In this document: positions 15,277-21,958 of the stretch, in pieces
Layout: the number at the start of each line of letters is the position of its first letter
How positions within the stretch are numbered: the stretch's first letter is position 1
Source: a virus
Direction: 5' to 3' (one strand)
Virus record (IMG/VR): IMGVR_UViG_3300042991_000757
Span: 1 to 21,958 of that record
DNA length: 21,958 bases
Position numbers and translations under genes: made by a program
The notes under the pieces: generated by a model
Told to the model about the DNA's origin: nothing
Seen by the model: the letters and a program-made list of their open reading frames with translations, nothing else
The model's database searches: none

Positions 15277-15552
15277 TTATTTAAAAAGTTTACTTGAATC
15301 AAAATAAATACTGACAAAATTATTTTCTCTTACCGATGTGTAATGAAATGCACTTCGTGAAATGCCACTTAAAAAAGTTTCTTCTCCCAACATCTCTATT
15401 GCTTTATCTTTTGTTATAAAGCCTTTATTTTCTCCCTTTACTTCCAATTTAAAAGTGGATATATTAATAGCTCTATTTAATTGCAATAAATCTTTTACTG
15501 GATGCCCAATCGATAAAAAATATTCTTTTTGTTTTTTTGATAATCTTTTCAT
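15277..15552 (-). CDS. Hypothetical protein of a common Bacteroidota mobile-element type
   Basis: 91 residues. The central and C-terminal part (ITKDKAIEMLGEETFLSGISRSAFHYT followed by SVRENNFVSIYFDSS) is a pattern I recall from small proteins encoded on Bacteroidota phages and integrative elements, without known function. It begins with a basic helix (MKRLSKKQKEYFL). The leader AAATTTAAATATA precedes the ATG, as in several neighbouring genes. A plus-strand frame at 15362-15574 is judged a shadow of this gene. Confidence 0.7.
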   Translation of the reverse strand: MKRLSKKQKEYFLSIGHPVKDLLQLNRAINISTFKLEVKGENKGFITKDKAIEMLGEETFLSGISRSAFHYTSVRENNFVSIYFDSSKLFK

Positions 15553-15610
15553 TATATTTAAATTTAAAAGTTAGTTTTTTTATGATACTAAAATTTTTAT
15601 AATTCTTGAT

Positions 15611-15970
15611 TTAAAAATTAAATTTTTTTGTTATCCCCAAAAAAGACACTTGTGATTTATCTCCAAGATATACTAATCTTGAAAATACACATACTTTAAT
15701 CAAAGATTCTAAATTTTCTGATTGTTGTGTAAAAGAAATACTTCCAATATTGAATTTTAATGTAAAAACATAAGCATGGTTATAATTATCATATTCTTTA
15801 TTTATTAATTTTTTAGAGAATTTAATATTTTCTTTTAAAAAATATTGCTTTATATCCCCATTAAAATCAAGGGTTTTTTTGCCAAAATTCCACCAATAAA
15901 TATTTAAATTAGAATTTAATATTTTGTTTGTTTTTGTATTTAAATTTTTTATAGTTTCTGTTGTTTTCAT
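15611..15970 (-). CDS. Hypothetical protein with MKTT start
   Basis: 119 residues. Basic, aromatic-rich; the middle has NIYWWNFGKKTLDFNG and the end has strands with FVFTLKFNIGSISFT-like alternation. No family recognised. Its first codons (ATGAAAACAACAGAAAC) and A/T leader match those of the PcfK-like gene although the proteins differ. Confidence 0.65.
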   Translation of the reverse strand: MKTTETIKNLNTKTNKILNSNLNIYWWNFGKKTLDFNGDIKQYFLKENIKFSKKLINKEYDNYNHAYVFTLKFNIGSISFTQQSENLESLIKVCVFSRLVYLGDKSQVSFLGITKKFNF

Positions 15971-15993
15971 TATATTTAAATTTTTTATTATTT

Positions 15994-16233
15994 TTATTTT
16001 TTTAATTGTTTAAATAATTCATACTTATTTCCTGTAAAAATTAAATTACCATTTTCAAAAATTTCTATTAATGACATTTCTCTTTGTTTATAAGTTTCTC
16101 CATATCCTTTAAAATCATCAACACAAATATAATCTTCTGAATTTCTTAAAAATGTTGTAACAAATCCTAAATTTGTTTTATAAATAAATTTATTTCCTCT
16201 TTTATTTTGTGTTTTTACTGTTAAATATTTCAT
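15994..16233 (-). CDS. Small hypothetical protein
   Basis: 79 residues, predicted all-beta with a C-terminal helix (ENGNLIFTGNKYELFKQLKK). Short strands such as FIYKTNLGFVTTF and DYICVDDFKGYG suggest a small barrel. No family recognised. It follows the 89-residue gene by 8 nt. Confidence 0.6.
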   Translation of the reverse strand: MKYLTVKTQNKRGNKFIYKTNLGFVTTFLRNSEDYICVDDFKGYGETYKQREMSLIEIFENGNLIFTGNKYELFKQLKK

Positions 16234-16241
16234 AATTGTTG

Positions 16242-16511
16242 TTAATTTTTAAGTTTAAAAATATAATCTATTGCCGAATGTGTAATATGTAAATATCGTC
16301 CATATTCATTAAATAAAACTCCTGTAATAATTTCAGTTTCATCTGCCCATGGATTTCTTAAATTTAATGCAAGCTCATTATAAAAATTAAAATCAAATTC
16401 TTTAATTTTTTTAACTGCATTCTTATAAGAAACTAAACGTCCTTTTTTCTCTACAAATTTTCCTATTTCAATATCAACACAGGTGCCTACAAAAAAATCT
16501 ATTGAATACAT
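16242..16511 (-). CDS. Small hypothetical protein downstream of PcfJ-like gene
   Basis: 89 residues. Notable sequence: SIDFFVGTCVDIEIGKFVEKKGRLVSYKN, then a helix and LNLRNPWADE. No family recognised. Its start overlaps the end of the PcfJ-like gene by 13 nt, so the two are probably co-translated; a role with PcfJ/PcfK is possible but unproven. Confidence 0.65.
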   Translation of the reverse strand: MYSIDFFVGTCVDIEIGKFVEKKGRLVSYKNAVKKIKEFDFNFYNELALNLRNPWADETEIITGVLFNEYGRYLHITHSAIDYIFKLKN

Positions 16512-17782
16512 AATTTTTTGATTTTATTCATATTACTTTTGACTAATGAAACAATTTGAGAATTCCATTCTGTTGGCTTATTAAACATACCACGCGATTG
16601 TTTTACTGTAAAATCTATCAATGATACTTCAACAGTTTCTATTCTCTTATTGCCAATACGTGCAGAAAGAATAAGAGAATTATTTTTATTGTAATAAGCA
16701 TTAGTAAAAACACAATGACTAAAAGTATCACCCTCAATAAGAAATTCTTTAACAGATTGTAAAGGTTGAATTACTAAATCGTTTTCTTGAAATTTAAGAT
16801 TTAAAAATTTATTTTTTTTTTGTTTATAAATCTTATTATTTTCTTTAATCTCAATTTTCTGTTTTTTAATCTTTTGATCAGTAAAAAATATTCTTTTTTT
16901 TTCTACATATTTATCATGAGCTTCTTTAATATCATTAGGACAGACATATTTTTTATCAAGAAGATTTTTTCCAAAAAACGTTAACATTTCAAGATAGTCA
17001 AGATAATCTTTTATAATATTTATTGGAACATCATAATTTAATTTATAAAGCAATAATATTGTTTTGTAATACTTTGATATTCTATTATCATAATAGTATC
17101 GCAAAAATGAAAATTGCCCTAATTTATAAAGAGTTTCAAACTGATTATCCGTTATAAGTGACATAACATACCAAACAAGATAATAATTATCTTTGGAAAT
17201 ATCAAAACCATTTCTTTTTAAAATTGGTATTAAGTTATACTTTGGATATATTGGACCATCATAATTATCCATTCTTGATTGCTCTTTGGAATATTTACGA
17301 ATTTCTAAGGCAGAACCTTTGAAATTGTTTCTATTATATCCAGATTTATCAATTTTTCCAATTGAAATCTTTTTACCGGTTTCATCAATGAAATGTCTTG
17401 CTATTTCATTGTGTAAGTAACGTGCCGGTTCCATTTTGTGAACATACTTCCTTACGTTTACAATTCTTATAACCTGATAGTTATCAATGGTATCAAGAAT
17501 AGAATAATATTGTTCATCAAAACAATCATATGAATTATAATTTTCAAATGGAATGAGTTTTTTTTTACATGAATGGCATTGTTGTACTTTGGTTTTTTGG
17601 TTGTCAAACTTTACTCCACATTCTAAACAATAAGCTGTTTTACTATTTTGGTTTTTAAAATGTAAAATATAGTAATTATCAAATATTGTTTTCTCTGCCC
17701 ACCTCTTTTGTGTGTTGGTAATAGGTTTAAATTTAGAGGATAATTCTACAATTTTGGTTTCTAATTTATTACGTGGTTTCAT
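16499..17782 (-). CDS. pcfJ: PcfJ-like protein with zinc ribbon
   Basis: 427 residues. An N-terminal zinc ribbon has Cys52-x2-Cys55 and Cys69-x2-Cys72 (YCLECG, CHSCKKK). The middle (100-310) is helical and Lys/Tyr-rich. The C-terminal PcfJ-type domain (about 345-425) contains EGDTFSHCV (350-358), LILSARIGNKRIETVEV and VKQSRGMFNKP, the most typical PcfJ residues (His-Cys pair, Arg, Gln-x-Arg-Gly). PcfJ was first described on the enterococcal conjugative plasmid pCF10 and is frequent on Bacteroidota elements and phages; its activity is unknown. The start overlaps the PcfK-like stop as TAATG, keeping the usual pcfK-pcfJ order. Confidence 0.85.
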   Translation of the reverse strand: MKPRNKLETKIVELSSKFKPITNTQKRWAEKTIFDNYYILHFKNQNSKTAYCLECGVKFDNQKTKVQQCHSCKKKLIPFENYNSYDCFDEQYYSILDTIDNYQVIRIVNVRKYVHKMEPARYLHNEIARHFIDETGKKISIGKIDKSGYNRNNFKGSALEIRKYSKEQSRMDNYDGPIYPKYNLIPILKRNGFDISKDNYYLVWYVMSLITDNQFETLYKLGQFSFLRYYYDNRISKYYKTILLLYKLNYDVPINIIKDYLDYLEMLTFFGKNLLDKKYVCPNDIKEAHDKYVEKKRIFFTDQKIKKQKIEIKENNKIYKQKKNKFLNLKFQENDLVIQPLQSVKEFLIEGDTFSHCVFTNAYYNKNNSLILSARIGNKRIETVEVSLIDFTVKQSRGMFNKPTEWNSQIVSLVKSNMNKIKKLCIQ

Positions 17783-18189
17783 TAAAATAAACTAAATTGA
17801 TCTTCTGATATTTGAACTTTTGGTTTTTTTTCGACCTTTTTTAATAATTTATTTTTTTCTTCACGAACAATTTCATCGAGAGCTTTTTGTTTTTGTGCTT
17901 GAATATCTTCTTCAGATAATTCAATATGATGATTTACTACTACTCTCATACTTATATCCCCTACCGGTTCAACGTTTTGTTCATCATAATAATGATTTGC
18001 CATTCCGTAAATTTCGGCATCTGTAAAGCCATTACATTGGCTTTTTTTAACAGTATTGAGAATGTACCTAATACAATCATCAATATTTTTATTCGGATTT
18101 TGTAATTTTATTGCAAATACAGTATCTAACTGAGCCATATTTTGCAAATGAGTTTCAATTACTTTTTGAAAATTTTCTGTTGTTTTCAT
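17782..18189 (-). CDS. pcfK: PcfK-like protein
   Basis: 135 residues. The N-terminal 85 residues match the PcfK-like pattern: F-x-K-V-I-E-T-H-L at 8-16, DTVFAIKLQNPNKNIDDCIRYIL with the K-N-I-x-x-C, then GFTDAEIYGMANHYYDE, the family signature. The C-terminal part is a charged helix (SEEDIQAQKQKALDEIVREE) ending in SEDQFSLF, a possible short interaction tail. Function unknown; always reported beside PcfJ, as here, with a 1-nt overlap. The ATG codons ATGAAAACAACAGAAAA repeat the MKTT start. Confidence 0.85.
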   Translation of the reverse strand: MKTTENFQKVIETHLQNMAQLDTVFAIKLQNPNKNIDDCIRYILNTVKKSQCNGFTDAEIYGMANHYYDEQNVEPVGDISMRVVVNHHIELSEEDIQAQKQKALDEIVREEKNKLLKKVEKKPKVQISEDQFSLF

Positions 18190-18208
18190 TTTGTTTGTGT
18201 TTATTTGT

Positions 18209-18421
18209 TTATTTGTGTTTATATAATTTATTTAAAAATTCGTTAAATACTGTTATTTTGTCATCCATTTGCTTAAATTCATCTTCCATTTCCTTGAATT
18301 GCTCATCCATTTCCTTAAATATATCTCCTAATGTTTTACCTGTTGGAGCGACGTTTGCGAACCCGCTAACATCTTTAACTTCAATATTTTTAGAACCGTT
18401 GGTTTTTTTTGTTGTTTTCAT
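18209..18421 (-). CDS. Small coiled-coil protein with MKTT start
   Basis: 70 residues. Residues 30-66 form a regular Met/Phe heptad coil (EMDEQFKEMEDEFKQMDDK), probably a dimer or trimer. The N-terminal 28 residues are polar and basic. No family recognised. It shares the ATGAAAACAACA start with the next gene downstream (PcfK-like). Overlapping plus-strand frames at 17820 and 18111 are shadows. Confidence 0.7.
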   Translation of the reverse strand: MKTTKKTNGSKNIEVKDVSGFANVAPTGKTLGDIFKEMDEQFKEMEDEFKQMDDKITVFNEFLNKLYKHK

Positions 18422-18426
18422 AATGT

Positions 18427-18624
18427 TTAAGTTAAATCTATTTCTGAATAAGGAATATTATACTTTTCTAATATATTTCTTGTATTAAAATTTAAATATT
18501 TAATATTAAATAATAACATAAATTCTGTTAATGATAATCTTTTATTATCATAAACAAATTTATAAAAACGTCCATTTTTTTCATTAACAATAGCGTAATT
18601 AAATTTAGATATATCAAAAATCAT
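18427..18624 (-). CDS. Small hypothetical protein
   Basis: 65 residues from ATG 18624, which forms an ATGA overlap with the upstream stop and is preferred to ATG 18639. Acidic and basic residues mixed, aromatic-rich (KFNYAIVNEKNGRFYKFVYD, then helix LTEFMLLF). No family recognised. Confidence 0.65.
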   Translation of the reverse strand: MIFDISKFNYAIVNEKNGRFYKFVYDNKRLSLTEFMLLFNIKYLNFNTRNILEKYNIPYSEIDLT

Positions 18625-18839
18625 TCTGTAAATACACATTTGTAATTATAATAATTTTTACCAGTATAACCAACATTTTTATCCATAATAAACCATATAT
18701 CATAATTATAATACATTAAATGAATAGCATGTACACCGCCCTGTTGTTGACCATATCTTAATAATTGTGAATCTCCTTTATTGGTGTTAATATATTTATC
18801 AGAATATATTTCTCCAATTATAAATACTGATTGTTTCAT
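18621..18839 (-). CDS. Small hypothetical protein
   Basis: 72 residues with strands SVFIIGEIYSD and YNYDIWFIMDKNVGY, and a polar loop rich in Gly/Gln (RYGQQQGGVH). No family recognised. It is followed by an ATGA-coupled gene and lies 7 nt after the 59-residue gene stop (18847). Confidence 0.65.
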   Translation of the reverse strand: MKQSVFIIGEIYSDKYINTNKGDSQLLRYGQQQGGVHAIHLMYYNYDIWFIMDKNVGYTGKNYYNYKCVFTE

Positions 18840-18846
18840 TTATAAA

Positions 18847-19026
18847 TTATTTAATTAAATTGTTAAAATTAATTTTAAGTTCATCGACAACCATCCATTC
18901 ACAATTGGATGCTTTATGTTCTGTTTTTTCAACAATGAATTTTTCAGGTTCATTATAATATTCTTTATTAAGAGAATAAACAAATGCTTCTCCGCAACTA
19001 AGATCTAAAATTATTATTTTTTTCAT
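18847..19026 (-). CDS. Small hypothetical protein, 59 aa
   Basis: Found by hand translation. ATG at 19026, TAA at 18849-18847, 59 residues. It starts MKKIIILDLSCGEAFVYSLN, followed by a charged middle and NCEWMVVDELKI near the end. The start overlaps the preceding stop as ATGA and it fills an otherwise empty 183-bp interval, so it is very probably real. The opening (hydrophobic strand, then D-L-S-x-G-E) and the N-C-E-W motif resemble small proteins I recall from Bacteroidota phages, with no known function. Confidence 0.75.
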   Translation of the reverse strand: MKKIIILDLSCGEAFVYSLNKEYYNEPEKFIVEKTEHKASNCEWMVVDELKINFNNLIK

Positions 19027-19292
19027 AAAATTATAATATTGGCGTTTTCAAGTTTTAAAAGTTCTTTTAAGTGTTGCATTTCAAATTCAGTAAATATTGC
19101 TTTACCTTCAACTATATTCATATTGCCACGAATAAGTTTAAGTAATGGTTGGTCAGGATTAGAAGTATATAAATCACTTCTTTCTTTTTTAAATATTACT
19201 GTGTAATATTCTTGTTCTTCTTGTTCTTTTTTTAATAAATCAAAATCGATATTTCGAGGAAATGTATAAAAAAAATTTTTTGTTAAAGACAT
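19023..19292 (-). CDS. Small hypothetical protein
   Basis: 89 residues, charged, with a polar helix (LLKKEQEEQEYYTVIFKKERSD) and a C-terminal helix (TEFEMQHLKELLKLENANIIIL). No family recognised. The stop overlaps the ATG of the 59-residue gene (ATGA). Confidence 0.65.
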   Translation of the reverse strand: MSLTKNFFYTFPRNIDFDLLKKEQEEQEYYTVIFKKERSDLYTSNPDQPLLKLIRGNMNIVEGKAIFTEFEMQHLKELLKLENANIIIL

Positions 19293-19312
19293 AATTAATT
19301 AATTTATATTTT

Positions 19313-19825
19313 TTAATTGTTTAAATTCATTTCTTTTTTTTTGTGCAAAATATACATTTTACGTTTTTCTTTATAATATAAAGATTTACATATATCTATA
19401 TATTTTTCATCTTCAAGATCAATTTTTTCACATTTATTTACAAAATTCCAAAATTCATTTATTTTATCAATAATTTTTATTGCGGCTTTGTAAAATTTGT
19501 TATTAATAAGATTATTATTAACAGCATTTTCAAATGCCGTTTTTGTTTGATTTTCAAATAAATTTACTAACATTATAAATTTATCATCAAATTTATCAAG
19601 AAATCTATTATCATAAGATAATATAATTTCTTCGTATGATCCAAGTTCATGATAAGATGTTTCAATATAGAAATCACACATTTTTTTAAAGTGTTTAGGT
19701 CTAATAGGTATAAGTTCTATATCTATAATTTGTTGAAGTACTATAACTTCAATTTGTTCTTTTGCAAAATAATCAGGTGTGCACATCTGTGCAAATCCTA
19801 TTGAGCCAATAGTTATATATTCCAT
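19313..19825 (-). CDS. Hypothetical helical protein
   Basis: 170 residues, mainly helical with Phe/Lys/Asn-rich sequence and a basic end (YKEKRKMYILHKKKEMNLNN). The N-terminus (GSIGFAQMCTPDYFAKEQIEVIVLQQI) carries one Cys and no recognisable motif. No family recognised. It starts 2 nt after the 64-residue gene stop. Confidence 0.65.
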   Translation of the reverse strand: MEYITIGSIGFAQMCTPDYFAKEQIEVIVLQQIIDIELIPIRPKHFKKMCDFYIETSYHELGSYEEIILSYDNRFLDKFDDKFIMLVNLFENQTKTAFENAVNNNLINNKFYKAAIKIIDKINEFWNFVNKCEKIDLEDEKYIDICKSLYYKEKRKMYILHKKKEMNLNN

Positions 19826-19827
19826 AA

Positions 19828-20022
19828 TTAAAGAGTATTAAAAAATTCGGGTTCTGATGTACAATTATAAATATATTCTCCACAGCGTAATAACAAGGCT
19901 TTCTTGCCATAATATTTTTCTCGCATACCTTTTATACTGCCTGAACGATGAAAGTTCGGGAAACGGTCTAAATTTAGTTTTTCTGATTGTCCTGCTGAAA
20001 TTTCTTTATATATTTTTTGCAT
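19828..20022 (-). CDS. Small hypothetical protein
   Basis: 64 residues, basic (RFPNFHRSGSIKGMREKYYGKKALLLRCGEYIYNC). The second half resembles a short beta-hairpin ending in Cys. No family recognised. Its start overlaps the end of the 75-residue gene by 17 nt. Confidence 0.6.
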   Translation of the reverse strand: MQKIYKEISAGQSEKLNLDRFPNFHRSGSIKGMREKYYGKKALLLRCGEYIYNCTSEPEFFNTL

Positions 20023-20233
20023 AATTATTTTTTAAAAAATTAATTTCAATACCTATATTTTCTCCTTTTTCAAAAGCATGTAATAATTCTTTTTTATTAG
20101 TGATTAAACTTTCACTATCGTCATTATGTAAAATGAATAATTCAACTAATCCTGTTTTAAATAATTCAATGGCTTGTTTTTTGTTAAGTTCAAGCCAAAT
20201 AAAATTATCTTTTGTTTTTTTAATTCCTTGCAT
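20006..20233 (-). CDS. Small hypothetical protein
   Basis: 75 residues with a helix (NKKQAIELFKTGLVELFIL) and a second (NKKELLHAFEKG). The segment 'DNFIWLELNKKQAIELF' followed by 'DDSESLITNKKEL' is reminiscent of small phage proteins with an aromatic strand and a substrate-like loop; no family is claimed. It lies 6 nt after the antirepressor stop. Confidence 0.6.
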   Translation of the reverse strand: MQGIKKTKDNFIWLELNKKQAIELFKTGLVELFILHNDDSESLITNKKELLHAFEKGENIGIEINFLKNNYAKNI

Positions 20234-20239
20234 AATTAT

Positions 20240-20980
20240 TTAATGTATTAATTGTTTAATTTTTTCAGCAAAATAAACTTGTCCTTTGCCGGTTATTTTC
20301 GTTGTTTTAGTAGTAAATGTATTGGCACTACTGCCTACACTTCGGGTTATTACTTCAAATAATCCTTGTGCTACATATTTTTGATATGGTTCATTATCTT
20401 TATTTATATATTCATTTTCTCTAAACCAATCAAATAATCTATTTTGTCCTATTTCAAAATTAGGATCACAAAGATCTTTTGCAAACTTACGTATAAGAAT
20501 GCTATTAGAGCTGCCCGTAACGCTTTCAGCGAATAATACTTTCGGCTTGTCAGTATCTATCTTTTGAGTGGCATTTTTCAGTTCTATAAGAGCGTTTTCT
20601 TCACGTTCTTTGGAATCTGCTAATTGCCGTAATGCCTCACTAAATGTTTGCGGAAGTAAATACCTATTTTCTTTTAATTGCTTTTCACAAGCAATGAAAT
20701 ATTCCCTTGCTTGTTTTCCCTTTATGCTTCTTTGTATCATCGCTATCTCTTTTGCACAATCCAAAGTTAAAGCATAATCTGTTTTATTAGTACCACCTAT
20801 TCCATTTGAAGCGTCAACAAAAATGTTTATCGCCTGATAATCAGTGTTCTGGGTGAAGCCATAATCAAACATTCTTGTTATCCATTTAGGAAAGTTTTCT
20901 TTGATTTCTAAAAAATCAAATAACTCACGTGCAGATACTACTCTATCACCATTATTTTCTTGAATTTTAATTAATTCCAT
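20240..20980 (-). CDS. Phage antirepressor (AntA/AntB plus KilAC)
   Basis: 246 residues. N-terminal AntA/AntB domain (about 10-95): VVSARELFDFLEIKENFPKW, then DYALTLDCAKEIAMIQRS and GKQAREYFI, a well-known signature. C-terminal KilAC domain (about 150-240): FAESVTGSSNSILIRKFAKDL, IGQNRLFDWFRENEYI, and the helix FAEKIKQLI. Antirepressors of this type bind and inactivate phage repressors and so favour lytic genes, so a lysogeny-type switch or another repressor target may exist outside the window; no repressor is visible here. It is among the first genes of the minus-strand run, consistent with early expression. Confidence 0.93.
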   Translation of the reverse strand: MELIKIQENNGDRVVSARELFDFLEIKENFPKWITRMFDYGFTQNTDYQAINIFVDASNGIGGTNKTDYALTLDCAKEIAMIQRSIKGKQAREYFIACEKQLKENRYLLPQTFSEALRQLADSKEREENALIELKNATQKIDTDKPKVLFAESVTGSSNSILIRKFAKDLCDPNFEIGQNRLFDWFRENEYINKDNEPYQKYVAQGLFEVITRSVGSSANTFTTKTTKITGKGQVYFAEKIKQLIH

Positions 20981-20999
20981 TATTTATTTATTTTATGAA

Positions 21000-21443
21000 T
21001 TATAAAAATCCTTCATCTTGAAATGATAAATAATCATCTCCGGCTATTATTAAATGATCTATTATTTGTATATCAAATAAATTCATCGCTTCTTTTATTT
21101 TATCCGTACTCTCTATATCCTGTTTACTTTGTCGTTTATTTCTTGATGGATGATTATGAAATAAAATATAATTTGTACAGTTATTATTAATTAAAAATTT
21201 TGCTATATGTCTTATTTCAATTACTGTTTGATTAATACCACCCTCGCTTATTTTTATATATCCATTAGTATATTTATTATTATTAAGCCCTATTACATAA
21301 AAATGTTCTTTTACAAATATATCTATTCTCTCCTGATCTATGATATGTCTTATATGTTTATTCGCCAGATCTGATGATGTAATTCTTGCTGAATAAAAAT
21401 TAGTCATCTCTGATACTATTAAAAATCTTCTCTCTAATTCCAT
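21000..21443 (-). CDS. RadC-like JAMM/MPN domain protein
   Basis: 147 residues, close to the isolated RadC (DUF2466) domain without the helix-hairpin-helix part. JAMM metal motif intact: Glu46 (KEHFYVIGL), His96-x-His98-Pro-Ser (FHNHPSRNKRQSKQD) and Asp109, then DHLIIAGDDYLSFQDEG, typical of the C-terminal end. Similar short RadC proteins are common on phages and genomic islands and are of debated function, possibly in recombination or deubiquitinase-like peptide cleavage. It is the first gene after the long non-coding region, so it is likely promoter-proximal. The Gly of the usual HxHPSG is Arg here. Confidence 0.9.
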   Translation of the reverse strand: MELERRFLIVSEMTNFYSARITSSDLANKHIRHIIDQERIDIFVKEHFYVIGLNNNKYTNGYIKISEGGINQTVIEIRHIAKFLINNNCTNYILFHNHPSRNKRQSKQDIESTDKIKEAMNLFDIQIIDHLIIAGDDYLSFQDEGFL

Positions 21444-21652
21444 TTTATCTTATTTGTATTTATTCCTTAACTTTATTTAAAATCTTCTTAATATAACCCC
21501 TCAACTGCTGAAAATCAGTAAATTAAAAAATACACAACCCCGTATATATATATATTATTTCTAATATATTTCCCCAAAATTTTATAATAATATTGTCGCA
21601 ATCTCGAAACGTAAGGTTCGCAAAAATTTTACGAAAATTTGACAAAAGTATT

Positions 21653-21681
21653 ATATAAAACGAGCGAAGCGAGTTTTATAT
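21653..21681. repeat. 9-bp inverted repeat with an 11-nt loop
   Basis: ATATAAAAC (21653-21661) pairs with GTTTTATAT (21673-21681), with a G+C-richer loop GAGCGAAGCGA between. With the following G, the loop reads the same backwards. It could be a terminator or a protein-binding dyad. Confidence 0.6.
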
Positions 21682-21726
21682 TTAATTAATATTATATATA
21701 TATTTTTTTTTTTTTTTTTTTTTTAT

Positions 21727-21770
21727 TTTATATTTAGTTATTTTACGTAAGTAAAATAATTAAATATAAA
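21727..21770. repeat. 20-bp hairpin with GTAA loop
   Basis: 21727-21746 and 21751-21770 pair over 20 bases with one G-T wobble and a 4-nt loop GTAA. It follows the 22-T run on the plus strand. Such a long, near-perfect A/T hairpin is a candidate origin, terminator or binding site. Confidence 0.8.
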
Positions 21771-21774
21771 TTAT

Positions 21775-21882
21775 TATCTAATTATTATATTATATATATA
21801 TATATATACGTGCGTGCGTGCGGGAATACAGTTTTTTTTTTTTTATATATATATATATATTATATAATATAATAATTAGATA
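21775..21882. repeat. 22-bp perfect inverted repeat flanking GC and poly-T tracts
   Basis: Arms 21775-21796 and 21861-21882 are exact reverse complements (22 bp, core AATTATTATATT). The 64-nt interval holds TA repeats, GTGCGTGCGTGC, GCGGGAATAC and a 13-T run. The 10-mer GCGGGAATAC occurs again at 21924-21933 after a second alternating tract. Confidence 0.8.
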
Positions 21883-21958
21883 TTAATTAGATACTAAGCG
21901 TGCGTGTGCGTGCACGTGTACGCGCGGGAATACCGAACTGATTTAATTATCCGTTTAC

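Larger units (their letters stand above)
21444..21958. other. Non-coding A/T-rich control region
   Basis: 515 bp without any credible gene on either strand. It holds poly-T runs of 22 (21703-21724) and 13 (21832-21844), (TA)n tracts around 21789-21808 and 21845-21860, alternating GC/GT tracts (21809-21822 and 21898-21926), and three inverted repeats listed separately. No tRNA is seen. It lies directly upstream of the minus-strand run, so it probably contains its promoter, though no clear Bacteroidota -7 TAnnTTTG box was found. It may also be an origin of replication or a transcription-divergence point. Confidence 0.7.

Noticed and set aside
15362-15574. 70-codon plus-strand frame
   Set aside because: Opposite strand of a better supported minus-strand gene with a normal leader; composition is that of antisense A/T-rich sequence.
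17820-18488. Two plus-strand frames of 68 and 125 codons
   Set aside because: They are antisense to the PcfK-like and coiled-coil genes, rich in Leu/Phe/Ser as expected for reverse strands of Lys/Glu/Asn-rich genes.
20568-20777. 69-codon plus-strand frame in the antirepressor
   Set aside because: Antisense to the conserved AntA region; no leader or neighbours on that strand.
829-21443. Stop-codon reassignment, as in some crAss-like phages
   Set aside because: All recognised proteins are complete to their expected C-terminal motifs using ordinary TAA or TGA stops, and gaps between genes are short.
21638-21665. Plus-strand promoter around TTGACA
   Set aside because: TTGACA is present at about 21639, but TATTAT/TATATA follows after only 7-11 nt and no downstream plus-strand gene is visible in the window.

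Overview
The window looks like part of a large, AT-rich double-stranded DNA phage of a Bacteroidota host, probably crAss-like. Seen directly: about one quarter G+C by eye, very tight gene packing with many 1-17 nt overlaps, starts preceded by A/T-rich leaders rather than Shine-Dalgarno sites, almost all genes on the minus strand, and many small unrecognised ORFs. Family knowledge that points the same way: a DnaB helicase, two IHF/HU-like subunits in tandem, a PD-(D/E)XK nuclease, dUTPase, SSB and an intein-bearing SF1 helicase on one strand, with what appears to be the end of a very large virion-type protein converging from the other. No capsid, terminase, polymerase or primase lies in the window, so the taxonomy is an inference.

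Layout in window order. (1) 1-641, plus strand: 3' end of a large protein cut by the window edge. (2) 671-813, minus: a tRNA-Leu-like gene with about 55-60 surplus nt between its D and T arms. (3) 829-2414: two tandem repeat proteins with a duplicated 5' end, a PD-(D/E)XK nuclease and a small protein. (4) 2447-2517: a G+C-rich, strongly paired element. (5) 2538-10047: nucleotide and DNA metabolism block with dUTPase, 5' nuclease, beta-type sliding clamp, Dda/RecD-like helicase carrying an intein, and a coiled-coil protein. (6) 10044-14900: a small membrane protein, SSB with an acidic tip, two IHF-like proteins, DnaB helicase and a DUF932 protein. (7) 14954-21443: small early-type genes, the PcfK/PcfJ pair, an AntA-KilAC antirepressor and a RadC-like JAMM protein. 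(8) 21444-21958: non-coding, with long inverted repeats, poly-T and alternating purine-pyrimidine tracts; probably the control or origin region from which the minus-strand genes are transcribed.

Working together: DnaB, clamp, SSB, SF1 helicase and 5' nuclease form most of a replication fork set; dUTPase keeps uracil out of the DNA; the IHF-like pair may bend DNA; the antirepressor and the small genes near the right end probably act early.

The best candidates for something unusual are the intein, which shows the Trp-Cys-Thr signature of class 3 inteins, starts with Leu and interrupts the Walker A loop; the interrupted tRNA-like gene; and the 71-nt G+C-rich fold with two mutually exclusive pairings. 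Two genes shorter than 60 codons (4433-4597 and 18847-19026) were found by hand.
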